Shown here piece by piece: positions 15,242 to 22,666 of a DNA stretch of 42,895 nucleotides. Both the position numbers and the translations under genes were made by a program. Each line of letters begins with the position of its first letter. The first letter of the stretch is position 1. The stretch is taken from contig JACABD010000025.1 in assembly GCA_013377075.1 (NCBI GenBank), positions 10,000 through 52,894 on the forward strand, written 5' to 3'. Source of the DNA: Geobacteraceae bacterium. GTDB taxonomy: Bacteria > Desulfobacterota > Desulfuromonadia > Geobacterales > DSM-12255. The notes beneath the pieces were generated by a model. The model ran no database searches. It worked only from the letters and a program-made list of their open reading frames with translations, and was not told where the DNA came from.

Positions 15242-15534
15242 GCTCTCCCCAGTTTTTCATTTGTGCAGGCTACAAGGAAATCGAACACATCTTCCCGGCT
15301 TTCAATGAACCGTGGCAGTTCACGAATCATGATCTCTTCGGCAGTCTGAAGGGTCCGTTGCTCGTCGCTTTCGAGTCTGTCCATGACTGCTCCAAGCATC
15401 GGCAATACATCATAGAGGTCGTCGCGGTTGAAAAAGCACCTGTCAGGTTTACCGCAGAACTTTGCTTCCTGTCGTTTCCTGGTGTCTTTCGGGTAGCGAT
15501 AATACAGGTCTGAAGCTTTTACGGTTATGCCCAT
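15238..15534 (-). CDS. Conserved-looking protein coupled to draG, function unknown
   Basis: 98 residues, not recognised. The N-terminal part is basic (YYRYPKDTRKRQEAK) and holds a Cys-X5-Cys pair (FCGKPDRCFFN). The remainder is acidic and predicted helical, with a third cysteine near the C-terminus (VACTNEK). AGGAGGAAAG-type sequence precedes the ATG. Its stop overlaps the draG start by four bases and the HTH gene ends just upstream, so the three are one operon. A role in DraG control or in NifH modification is suggested by linkage only. Confidence 0.75.
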   Translation of the reverse strand: MGITVKASDLYYRYPKDTRKRQEAKFCGKPDRCFFNRDDLYDVLPMLGAVMDRLESDEQRTLQTAEEIMIRELPRFIESREDVFDFLVACTNEKLGRA

Positions 15535-15549
15535 GGTCTTTCCTCCTGC

Positions 15550-15774
15550 TTACTTGCAGCCGCAGCCGCCGGAATTGCAGTAACTTGCGCAGCCGGAAGT
15601 CACTTTCATATCAACTCCGTGGGATTTGCAGCAGGCCAGAGAGTCTGCATCAACAAACCAGGTGCCGTCAGTCTCAACCCCTTTCAAATTCCCCTGCTTC
15701 AGCAACATCAGTATTTTTGTCTGTGTTGTTGAAAGATATAGAGCCGACTCTTCTACTGTGAGCGTTGATGCCAT
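15550..15774 (-). CDS. Small excisionase/MerR-like HTH protein with cysteine-rich tail
   Basis: 74 residues. Residues 1-50 read like a HTH_17 (excisionase/MerR-type) winged helix: TVEESALYLSTTQTKILMLLKQGNL then the WFVDADSL strand. The tail has six cysteines in CCKSHGVDMKVTSGCASYC and CGCK, a likely metal or Fe-S ligand set. It is first in the draG operon, so it could be a redox- or metal-responsive regulator of its own operon. GGGAGAAG precedes the ATG. The coupling of this HTH with a cysteine tail is not one I can name. Confidence 0.75.
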   Translation of the reverse strand: MASTLTVEESALYLSTTQTKILMLLKQGNLKGVETDGTWFVDADSLACCKSHGVDMKVTSGCASYCNSGGCGCK

Positions 15775-16017
15775 GTTCTTCTCCCTTTTAATTGCAGCCG
15801 GTGGTAGTCAGATGTTTCAATAACTGAAATTGAAAACTTCACTTAGCATGCCAGAAGGTGAAAGCCCGTAGATAGGCTGTTAACAGATTTTGTGCCTTAT
15901 GATCGGGATCAAATCTGCTTAATGAGTAAACAGCACTGCCGCAGCTGTGACCATAATGTATTGCGTATACATAACAGCTGATTGCTAACCGGCTATGATT
16001 CAAGGGTTTTAGCTTTT
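15775..16017. promoter_or_regulatory. Divergent control region between draG operon and nifB
   Basis: No coding sequence seen. It holds the draG-operon promoter on the minus strand and the enhancer region of nifB on the plus strand. ATGTAT-TGCGT-ATACAT at 15956-15972 is an inverted repeat about 80 bases before the predicted nifB start, the right distance for a sigma-54 activator site. The same word was not found before nifX or nifEN. Confidence 0.45.
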
Positions 16018-16033
16018 TGGCACAGTTAAGGCA
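16018..16033 (+). promoter_or_regulatory. Sigma-54 promoter of nifB
   Basis: TGGCACAGTTAAGGCA has GG and GC ten bases apart. The predicted start is near 16044, giving a leader of about 80 bases that includes the attenuator at 16063-16103. Confidence 0.88.
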
Positions 16034-16062
16034 AAGTGTAGGCCATAGACCATCTATGTATC

Positions 16063-16103
16063 GGGCAATGGAGCCCTGTAGAGTTTTCTCTGCAGGGCTT
16101 TTT
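16063..16103 (+). promoter_or_regulatory. Antitermination leader of nifB: A1/G4 hexaloop hairpin plus terminator
   Basis: GGGC (16063-16066) and GCCC (16073-16076) enclose the six-base loop AATGGA, with A at loop position 1 and G at 4. The GCCC arm is shared with a strong terminator: AGCCCTGTAGAG (16072-16083), loop TTTT, CTCTGCAGGGCT (16088-16099), then a T-run to 16103. The hexaloop hairpin and the terminator are mutually exclusive. Layout and loop word (AATGG) repeat those of the nifX leader, although the two terminator stems differ in sequence. A further small hairpin, CATAGA-CCA-TCTATG at 16044-16058, lies just before but does not have a hexaloop. Confidence 0.82.
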
Positions 16104-16122
16104 CCATTTAAGGGGGGAAATC

Positions 16123-16986
16123 ATGGGAAATGCATGCAGCGGCAGGAAAAATATTCAGGGGCATCCATGTTTCGGCGGCAATCACCACAAAAACGGCAGA
16201 ATGCACCTTGCCGTAGCGCCGAAATGCAATATCAAGTGCGGCTACTGCAGCCGCCGTCACGACTGTGCCAACGAGTCCCGTCCGGGAGTTACCAGTCGCA
16301 TCCTCACACCTCTCGAAGCGATGGAGAAGGTTCGTGAAGTCATGGCGAGTGAGTTGCTTGGCGACCTCATCAAGGTGATCGGCATTGCCGGACCTGGCGA
16401 TCCGCTGGCAAACGAAGAAACTTTTGAAACCTTTCGTTTGATCGGTGCAGAGTTTCCGCACCTGATTAAATGCATGAGCACAAACGGTCTCTTGCTGCCG
16501 GAACGGATTGACGACCTTGAAGAGCTGGATCTCCACAGCCTGACAGTTACCATCAATGCCCTTGATCCGGTTGTCGGAGCGAAAATATACAGCCATATCA
16601 ATTATCATGGACATCGTTTTACGGGCGTGGAAGCTGCCTCGATCCTGATTGCCAATCAGCTTAGTGGTCTGAAGAGCGCCGCTGACTACGGCATGACGAT
16701 CAAGGTTAATACCGTCCTCATCCCCGGGGTGAATGAAGCACAGATACCGCTGATTGCTGAAAAGGTGAAATCAATGGGTGCCTTTGTCATGAACGTCATG
16801 CCGATAATTCCCCAGGCCGATTTTGCCGGAATCACGCCGCCGACAGCCGAGGAGATCTCTCTGGTTCAGGCAGAAAATGAAAAGATCATCGGCCAGTTCA
16901 AGCACTGCAAACAGTGTCGTGCTGACGCAGTGGGCCTGATCGGCCAGGATATGCAGTTTGCAAAAGCGTCATGTTCGGGAACCTGA
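16123..16986 (+). CDS. nifB: NifB, radical SAM FeMo-cofactor precursor synthase (short form)
   Basis: NifB fuses two [4Fe-4S] clusters and inserts carbon to make NifB-co. The 287-residue protein has the radical SAM motif CNIKCGYC (Cys35, Cys39, Cys42), the NifB-specific HPCFGGNHHKNGRMHLAVAP start, the SAM-binding IAGPGDPLAN and the C-terminal CKQCRADAVGL cluster-ligand motif. The NifX-like C-terminal domain found in longer NifBs is missing; a free protein of that fold is encoded at 12045. AAGGGGGGA precedes the ATG. It is followed three bases later by a GNAT gene. Confidence 0.96.
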   Translation: MGNACSGRKNIQGHPCFGGNHHKNGRMHLAVAPKCNIKCGYCSRRHDCANESRPGVTSRILTPLEAMEKVREVMASELLGDLIKVIGIAGPGDPLANEETFETFRLIGAEFPHLIKCMSTNGLLLPERIDDLEELDLHSLTVTINALDPVVGAKIYSHINYHGHRFTGVEAASILIANQLSGLKSAADYGMTIKVNTVLIPGVNEAQIPLIAEKVKSMGAFVMNVMPIIPQADFAGITPPTAEEISLVQAENEKIIGQFKHCKQCRADAVGLIGQDMQFAKASCSGT

Positions 16987-16989
16987 AAA

Positions 16990-17796
16990 GTGGAGATTGT
17001 GCCATTTGACAGGGGGCATATCGCAGATTTTCTTCGGCATGCAGCCCATGAAGGGTGGATTACCACGCGGAGCGAAATAGAGTTCCTTCTGAAAAGCTAT
17101 CCAGGCGGCTGCCTGGTCTGCCTCAAAAAAGGGCTGGCCGCTGGTTTCATAACTTCGATCAGGTATAAAAGATCGGCCTGGATCGGCAACCTTTTGGTCA
17201 GGCCAGCCTTTAGAGGACAGGGTATCGGCAGATTTTTGATGGAAAGTGTGTTGAAATGTCTTGATTCTGCTGGCTGCGAAACAGTCTGGTTGACAGCCTC
17301 GGCCGATGGTGAGCGTCTTTACCTGATGCTAGGCTTTCGTCAAATCGATGTTGTGCAGCGCTGGAAAGGTGCAGGCGGTCAGTTCCTATCACCAGGCAGG
17401 ATAGAATACTGCGAAAATATCCGCACAATAGATTCAGCCGGTTGGGGTGACGAAAGACCGCATATCCTTGATGCGCTGGCTGGTGGTTACAGCTTCTTTA
17501 AGGCTGGAAATGGCTTTATAGTCAGTTCATTAACTGCCGGTATGCAGCATATCGGCCCTTGGGGCGCGGCTTGCGAAAGTGCTGCGGCTGAAATGTTCGA
17601 TAAAATCAGATCAGATAGCTATAAACCGAGTGAAGCCGTTCTTGATGTCCCGGCAAAAAACCTCTCAGCTGGCGAAATGCTTTTGTCCAGAGGTTTCACC
17701 ATTTCAGGCAGTACTCTGCTTATGTACAGAGGCAAAACACCGGACTACAACCCGCAGTACATCTACTCTTTTGCGAGCATGGGAAGTTACGGCTAA
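16990..17796 (+). CDS. GNAT-family acetyltransferase co-transcribed with nifB
   Basis: 268 residues starting at GTG, three bases after the nifB stop. The N-terminal half (about 1-135) is a GNAT domain with the acetyl-CoA-binding NLLVRPAFRGQGIGRFLMES motif and a following LYLMLGFR strand. The C-terminal half looks like a second, degenerate GNAT-like domain. No ribosome-binding site is clear, so translation is probably coupled to nifB. Its substrate is unknown; the sigma-54 and attenuator control of nifB would place its expression under nitrogen-fixing conditions. Confidence 0.8.
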   Translation: MEIVPFDRGHIADFLRHAAHEGWITTRSEIEFLLKSYPGGCLVCLKKGLAAGFITSIRYKRSAWIGNLLVRPAFRGQGIGRFLMESVLKCLDSAGCETVWLTASADGERLYLMLGFRQIDVVQRWKGAGGQFLSPGRIEYCENIRTIDSAGWGDERPHILDALAGGYSFFKAGNGFIVSSLTAGMQHIGPWGAACESAAAEMFDKIRSDSYKPSEAVLDVPAKNLSAGEMLLSRGFTISGSTLLMYRGKTPDYNPQYIYSFASMGSYG

Positions 17797-17888
17797 AATT
17801 TCTGTTGCCATTTAAAAAAAGCCGTTCTATTATCCTACTGACCATTTACGCTAAGGTAAACAAAATTCAGCCAGAATAAAAAATCAGT

Positions 17889-17940
17889 ATTGTGAAAAGT
17901 GGCAGCCAAGCTCAGTCTGCTATTCTGTTGTCTTCACAAT
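17889..17940. promoter_or_regulatory. Inverted repeat upstream of etfB
   Basis: ATTGTGAA (17889-17896) and TTCACAAT (17933-17940) are exact complements separated by 36 bases and end 46 bases before the etfB ATG. Each half resembles a TGTGA half site of CRP/FNR-type regulators. It may be an operator or chance. Confidence 0.3.
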
Positions 17941-17986
17941 GTTAATACATTATCATACATGATCAGCTAATCAAAAGAGGTTATCC

Positions 17987-18799
17987 ATGCAGATAGTTGC
18001 CTGTATAAAACAGGTTCCTGATACAACTCAGGTACAGATTGATCCGGTTACCAACACCCTTGTACGCGAGGGGATTCCCTTTATCGTCAATCCTTACGAT
18101 ACCCATGCACTCGAAGAGTCACTAAGGCTTCGTGATAAATTCGGATTTAATGTAACCGCTATTTCCATGGGGCCACCCAATGCCGAGGCCACTCTGAGAA
18201 AGGCGCTTGCGCTTGGGGTTGACAGGGCAGTTCTTCTTACTGACCGTGTCTTTGGCGGCGCTGACACCCTTGCCACCAGTAATGTTCTCACAGAAGCGAT
18301 CCGTAAGCTGGGCGAAACCGACGAGGTCGGCATCATCTTCTGCGGCAAACAGACCATTGATGGCGACACTGCCCAGGTCGGCCCCGGCATAGCCACGCGC
18401 CTTGGCTGTACCCAGCTCACCCTTGTAGACAAGATACTAGAACTTGATCCGATAAAAAAGCGAATAAAGGTAAGCCGCAAACTGGAAGGGCGTCACGAGA
18501 TCGTCGAAGCGCCACTGCCGGTGATGATTACGGTTGTCAGGGAGCTTAACCGTCCCCGCTACCCGACAGTGCCGGGGCGTCTCGAATCCATGGAGCGGGA
18601 AGTGGAGTTCTGGAACAACCAGACACTGAAACTTGATGAGCAGAGCATAGGTCTGAAAGGCTCACCCACCTGGGTCAGCAAGATTTTCTCCCCCCAGCGG
18701 GACAAGGGTGAGATGATCGGTGACGGTGTGCACGACCCGGTCGGCACGGCTAATCTGCTGATTGATAAACTTTTAAGTAAAGATCTACTTTCTATCTAA
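17987..18799 (+). CDS. etfB: Electron transfer flavoprotein beta subunit EtfB (FixA-like)
   Basis: 270 residues with the EtfB start MQIVACIKQVPDTTQVQIDP, NPYDTHALEESLRL, the SMGPPNAEATLRKALALGVD strand-loop and the family motif CGKQTIDGDTAQVGPGIA that lines the flavin or AMP site. EtfB pairs with EtfA (next gene) to carry electrons from dehydrogenases. AGAGG precedes the ATG. An operon with etfA and a membrane oxidoreductase points to quinone-linked electron transfer. The longer EtfB type is common in the Fix/bifurcating group, but a bifurcating reaction cannot be concluded from sequence alone. Confidence 0.93.
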   Translation: MQIVACIKQVPDTTQVQIDPVTNTLVREGIPFIVNPYDTHALEESLRLRDKFGFNVTAISMGPPNAEATLRKALALGVDRAVLLTDRVFGGADTLATSNVLTEAIRKLGETDEVGIIFCGKQTIDGDTAQVGPGIATRLGCTQLTLVDKILELDPIKKRIKVSRKLEGRHEIVEAPLPVMITVVRELNRPRYPTVPGRLESMEREVEFWNNQTLKLDEQSIGLKGSPTWVSKIFSPQRDKGEMIGDGVHDPVGTANLLIDKLLSKDLLSI

Positions 18800-18815
18800 A
18801 AATTCTAAATCTGTT

Positions 18816-18916
18816 GAACCGCAAAGACGCAAAGGACGCAAGGAAAGCGCAAAGAAAACCAAAACTTTTTAGTTTTTCTTTGCGTATCTTGCGGATTCCT
18901 GGTGGTCTTTGCGTTA
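18816..18916. repeat. GACGCAAAG-type dispersed inverted repeat inside the etf operon
   Basis: GAACCGCAAAGACGCAAAG and GACGCAAGGAAAGCGCAAAG on the left pair imperfectly with TTTCTTTGCGTATCTTGCGG and GGTCTTTGCGTT on the right. The result is a 100-base palindromic element filling the etfB-etfA gap. Short ACGCAAAG runs of this kind occur as dispersed repeats in several deltaproteobacterial genomes. It ends just before the etfA ribosome-binding site. Confidence 0.75.
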
Positions 18917-18940
18917 AAGAAAGGTTTAAGAGGGTATTTT

Positions 18941-20263
18941 ATGACTGAAGCAAAAAAGCCAATCAAAAAACCCCGCGGCAGGGCATCCCTGATCGAGGGA
19001 AAGTGTATCGCCTGCGGAGCCAGGTGCGAAAGCTCATGTCCTGTTAACTGCGTCTCCATGAACGATGCCGGTGAGCCTATTATCGATCAGCCGAAATGTA
19101 TCGGCTGTCTCAAGTGCGTCAAGGTCTGCCCGGCCCAGGCGCTGGAGATGGTCTTCACCCCTGAGGAACAGAAGATCCTTGACGAGCTGGCCGGTGAGGC
19201 CGATGCCCCTGAAGAGATTGATGAAGAGGCTGCCGAGCTGGCAAAGAAACTCTCTGCCTACAAGGGTGTCTGGGTTTTTATCGAGCAGACCGAGGGAGAC
19301 GCTGCCAAAGTATCCTGGGAACTTCTGGGAAAAGGGCGAGAGCTTGCCGATACGCTCGCTGTGCCGCTTTCAGCGGTAGTTCTTGGCGAAGGTGTGGAGG
19401 GTCTCTGCACTGAAGCTTTTGCCTATGGCGCTGACAATGCCTATCTGGTGGATGCACCGGTATTTCGCCACTACCGTACCGAAAGCTATCTTAAAGCGCT
19501 CTGTCAGCTGATCGAAAAGTATAAGCCGGAGATCATTCTCATGGGGGCCACCGGCCTTGGCCGCGACCTTGCCGGAGCCGTGGCAACCGAGGTGAAGACC
19601 GGGCTCACAGCCGACTGTACCGGACTCTCCATCGACGACAAGCGCAACCTGATGCAGACCCGTCCGGCTTTCGGCGGTAACATCATGGCAACCATCATGT
19701 GCGACAAATTCCGCCCCCAGATGGCAACGGTCCGCCCCCAGGTCATGCAGATGGCTGAAAAAGTTCTTTCCAGAAGCGGTGCAATTATCCGTGAAACCTG
19801 CGCTGTCAGGGAAGAAGATATTCTGGTCAAAGTCCTTGAGATCATCAGCGACAAAAAGAAGGACAACGTCGATGTCGCCGGTGCAGAGTTCATCGTCTCA
19901 GGTGGTCGCGGCATGATGGGTAAAGAGAACTTTGCCATGCTTAAAGAGCTGGCTGATGAGATCGGCGGCGTTGTCGGAGCGTCAAGAAGTGCTGTAGATG
20001 CAGGCTGGATGCCTCAGGACAGGCAGGTTGGCCAGACCGGCAAGACCGTTCGCCCGAAGATCTACATCGCCTGCGGCATCTCCGGTGCCATCCAGCACCT
20101 GGTCGGCATGCAGGATTCTGATGTTGTCATAGCCATTAACCGCGACAAGGATGCACCCATATTCGAAGTTGCTACCTACGGTATTGTCGGCGATCTTTTT
20201 CAGGTCATTCCGGCAATCACCAACAGACTGCGTGAAATCAAGGCTGCAAGAGGTCTCAAATGA
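18941..20263 (+). CDS. etfA: Electron transfer flavoprotein alpha subunit with N-terminal 2[4Fe-4S] ferredoxin domain
   Basis: 440 residues from the ATG at 18941, which follows AGAGGG; an upstream in-frame start at 18902 would add 13 residues encoded in the repeat and is unlikely. A ferredoxin domain (about 15-70) has CIACGARCESSCPVNC and CIGCLKCVKVCPAQAL. The ETF-alpha domain follows, with the FAD-binding C-terminus: SGGRGMMG, GASRSAVDAGWMPQDRQVG and IACGISGAIQHLVGM. This fused form is found in flavin-based bifurcating or Fe-S-linked ETFs such as CarE. Its stop overlaps the next start (ATGA). Confidence 0.94.
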   Translation: MTEAKKPIKKPRGRASLIEGKCIACGARCESSCPVNCVSMNDAGEPIIDQPKCIGCLKCVKVCPAQALEMVFTPEEQKILDELAGEADAPEEIDEEAAELAKKLSAYKGVWVFIEQTEGDAAKVSWELLGKGRELADTLAVPLSAVVLGEGVEGLCTEAFAYGADNAYLVDAPVFRHYRTESYLKALCQLIEKYKPEIILMGATGLGRDLAGAVATEVKTGLTADCTGLSIDDKRNLMQTRPAFGGNIMATIMCDKFRPQMATVRPQVMQMAEKVLSRSGAIIRETCAVREEDILVKVLEIISDKKKDNVDVAGAEFIVSGGRGMMGKENFAMLKELADEIGGVVGASRSAVDAGWMPQDRQVGQTGKTVRPKIYIACGISGAIQHLVGMQDSDVVIAINRDKDAPIFEVATYGIVGDLFQVIPAITNRLREIKAARGLK

Positions 20264-22263
20264 ATCCCATATTCACCGCTCTTTTCATCATTGCAACCGT
20301 CATATTCGCCACTCTTGCCTGGAAAAGGTTTTCACTGATCCGTCTCGGTAAAGAAGAGAACCGCTTCGACAATATCCCGGCGCGGATAGTCGAGATGCTT
20401 CTTTTTGCCTTCGGCCAGAAAAAGGTCCTGGCCAGACCGTTCGGCATCAATCACTCCATTCTCTTCTGGGCGTTCCTGGTGCTGCTGCTTGCCAATGGCG
20501 AGTTCCTGCTCAATGGCATCTTCCCGGCAATCTCGCTGCGCCTGCTGATAACACCCATCAGCGGCCCACTGGTCTTCCTTTTTGACATAGTCTCCATGCT
20601 GGCGCTGATCTCCATTCTGGTCGCCTTTGCCAGAAGGATATTTTTCAAGCCCGATTATCTCGATTCGAAATATGTCAAGGGGCGCAGCTTCGAAGGCTTT
20701 TTGATTCTCTCCTTCATTGCTACCCTGATGATTGCCTATTTCGGTTACCATGCTGCCGAGATCGCCCTGCGCGGTGAGCGCCTTGCAGCCTGGATGCCTG
20801 TATCGACCCTTGCAGCAGGGCTCTACGGTGGAGGATGCGGCAGCAGCGGCGGCTGTAATAATTGCGGTGTAGTTCCCTGGTTGATCTTCTGGTGGTGGAC
20901 CCATGCCGCAGTGCTGCTTGCTTTCATGGTATTCCTCCCTATTTCCAAGCATATGCATATCCTCACCGCAATCCCGAACTGCTTCTTCGGTTCCCTGGAA
21001 AAGGTCAACACCCAACCCCGGGAAGAGTTTGCCATCGGCAACAGCTATGGCGTTGAAAAGGTGACAGATTTCAGCTGGAAGGATCTGCTCGACTCATTTT
21101 CCTGCACAGAATGCGGTAGATGCCAGGATTCATGCCCGGCAAACGCCACCCACAAGCCCCTGAATCCACGGCAGATAATTCACACCATCAAAACCAACCT
21201 TATGGCTAATGCCGCAGAGCTGCAAAGCGGATCACCTGTAAAGACCCCTCTGGTAGGGGCTGAAGGGGAGGGGACCAACACCGAGGAGGCCATCTGGTCG
21301 TGCACTACCTGTGGCGCCTGTATCGAAGCCTGTCCGGTGCTGATCGAGCAGATGCCGAAGATCATCAAGATGCGTCGCCATCTGGTACAGATGAAGAGCC
21401 AGTTCCCGGAAGAGCTGCTCAATCTCTTTGAAAACATGGAGCAGCGCTCCAATCCGTGGGGTATTGCACCGACCGAGCGGACGAAGTGGTCGTCAATCAT
21501 GGATGTGAAGAGTTTTGACGAAAAAGAAACTGAATACCTTTTCTACATCGGCTGCGCCGGTACGTTTGACTCAAGGCAGAAACATGTCACCGTGTCCCTG
21601 GCAACCATCCTCAACGCGGCAAAAATCAGCTGGGGCGTGCTTGGTAAAGATGAAAAGTGCTGTGGCGACAGTGCCAGAAGGCTCGGCAACGAATTCCTCT
21701 TCGATAAGCTGGCAAAGGAGAATGTGGAGCTGTTCAAGGCAAGGGGTGTGAAGAAGATCATCACCCAGTGTCCACACTGCTTCAGCACCCTGAAAAACGA
21801 CTATCGCCAGTACGGTCTGGAGATAGAGGTGATCCACCACGCCGAGCTGCTGCAAAGGCTGTTGGCAGAAGGGAAGATCAAGCCGAACAGGGAAGTCAAG
21901 GAGCTTGGCAGCATTATTTACCACGACTCCTGCTATCTTGGGCGCCATAATGACATCTACGAGCAGCCGAGGGATGTCATCACAAAAGTCACCGGAGAAG
22001 AGCCGAAAGAGTTTGGCAAAAACCGCGAAAACGCCTTCTGCTGCGGCGCCGGCGGTGGCAGGATGTGGATGGAAGAGCACGAAGGTGAGCGGATCAATGT
22101 CACCAGAGTGAAAGAGGCGCTGGAAAGCAGCCCCGATACCATCTGCGTCGCCTGTCCGTACTGCATGACCATGTTTGAGGACGGCGTCAAGGATGTAAAT
22201 TCCGGAAATGTCAGGATCAGGGATATTGCCGAGGTGGTGGCGGAGGGGTTGAGGCCGGTTTAG
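20260..22263 (+). CDS. Membrane ETF:menaquinone oxidoreductase (EMO type, NarI-HdrD-like)
   Basis: 667 residues. Several membrane helices in the first 240 residues form a NarI-like, probably heme-b domain with a glycine/cysteine-rich loop (GGGCGSSGGCNNCG). A ferredoxin-like section has CTECGRCQDSCP and CTTCGACIEACP. Two CCG (HdrD/GlpC-type) domains follow, with EKCCGDSARR, CPHCFSTLK, HDSCYLGRHNDIY and FCCGAGGGRMW. This order is that of EMO enzymes, which pass ETF electrons to methylmenaquinone in Geobacter and syntrophs. The start codon overlaps the etfA stop by four bases. A terminator follows at 22373. Confidence 0.9.
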   Translation: MNPIFTALFIIATVIFATLAWKRFSLIRLGKEENRFDNIPARIVEMLLFAFGQKKVLARPFGINHSILFWAFLVLLLANGEFLLNGIFPAISLRLLITPISGPLVFLFDIVSMLALISILVAFARRIFFKPDYLDSKYVKGRSFEGFLILSFIATLMIAYFGYHAAEIALRGERLAAWMPVSTLAAGLYGGGCGSSGGCNNCGVVPWLIFWWWTHAAVLLAFMVFLPISKHMHILTAIPNCFFGSLEKVNTQPREEFAIGNSYGVEKVTDFSWKDLLDSFSCTECGRCQDSCPANATHKPLNPRQIIHTIKTNLMANAAELQSGSPVKTPLVGAEGEGTNTEEAIWSCTTCGACIEACPVLIEQMPKIIKMRRHLVQMKSQFPEELLNLFENMEQRSNPWGIAPTERTKWSSIMDVKSFDEKETEYLFYIGCAGTFDSRQKHVTVSLATILNAAKISWGVLGKDEKCCGDSARRLGNEFLFDKLAKENVELFKARGVKKIITQCPHCFSTLKNDYRQYGLEIEVIHHAELLQRLLAEGKIKPNREVKELGSIIYHDSCYLGRHNDIYEQPRDVITKVTGEEPKEFGKNRENAFCCGAGGGRMWMEEHEGERINVTRVKEALESSPDTICVACPYCMTMFEDGVKDVNSGNVRIRDIAEVVAEGLRPV

Positions 22264-22372
22264 TTAAATCCGGTTGACTTTAATCAGTCTTGAATGTATT
22301 AAAAACCTGCAACTATTTTGATCTTGATCTGTTGGAGATGTGATGGAGATGGTTGAGGGTAAAGATTAGACA

Positions 22373-22416
22373 AGAAGCCGCGCCACCGTGGAATACTCGG
22401 TGGCGCGGCTTCTTTT
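22373..22416 (+). terminator. Strong intrinsic terminator after the etf-EMO operon
   Basis: AGAAGCCGCGCCACCG (22373-22388) and CGGTGGCGCGGCTTCT (22397-22412) are perfect complements around an eight-base loop, followed by TTTTT. Confidence 0.93.
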
Positions 22417-22495
22417 TGTTTGCGGGGTAGATTGGTGGCGTGAAGCCATAGTTGAAAGTCACCTATATGAAAACTGTGAGTGTCTAGGAGTTTAG

Positions 22496-22666
22496 TGGTG
22501 GCGATTCAGACTTCGTATAGGAGTCGTTGGCGGTTGCGCGGCAATATGCGGTTGGGTAGTTGCGGTATATGCTTCCCAACCTGTCGGTTTCATGCTTGTT
22601 GCAACTGGCATTGGAATAGGCTTTGTAGGTATGGGAATCCACTACGTGAACATGTTCCGTAAGTGA
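22496..22666 (+). pseudogene. Start-less ORF of a small membrane protein before the attC-like site
   Basis: An open frame reads GVVGGCAAICGWVVAVYASQ followed by PVGFMLVATGIGIGFVGMGI and HYVNMFRK. It has protein-like composition with two possible membrane segments, but there is no ATG, GTG or TTG between the preceding TAG (22493-22495) and the conserved-looking part; the first ATG is internal. It is either a 5'-truncated or frameshifted remnant, or starts at a rare ATA at 22517. Its stop touches the attC-like site, as cassette genes do. Confidence 0.45.

Noticed and set aside
16044-16058. CATAGA-CCA-TCTATG hairpin as the first (P1) ANTAR hairpin of nifB
   Set aside because: The palindrome has odd length, so it cannot form a six-base loop with A1 and G4.
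18902-18940. Longer EtfA start adding 13 residues
   Set aside because: The extra codons lie in a dispersed repeat and the downstream ATG has a good AGAGGG site.
20332-21015. 227-codon minus-strand frame inside the EMO gene
   Set aside because: It is antisense to a well-recognised protein and has no ribosome-binding site or family features.
22480-22662. 60-codon GTG-start frame overlapping the start-less ORF
   Set aside because: Its translation is basic and low in complexity, whereas the other frame over the same bases reads like a membrane protein and ends at the attC-like site.
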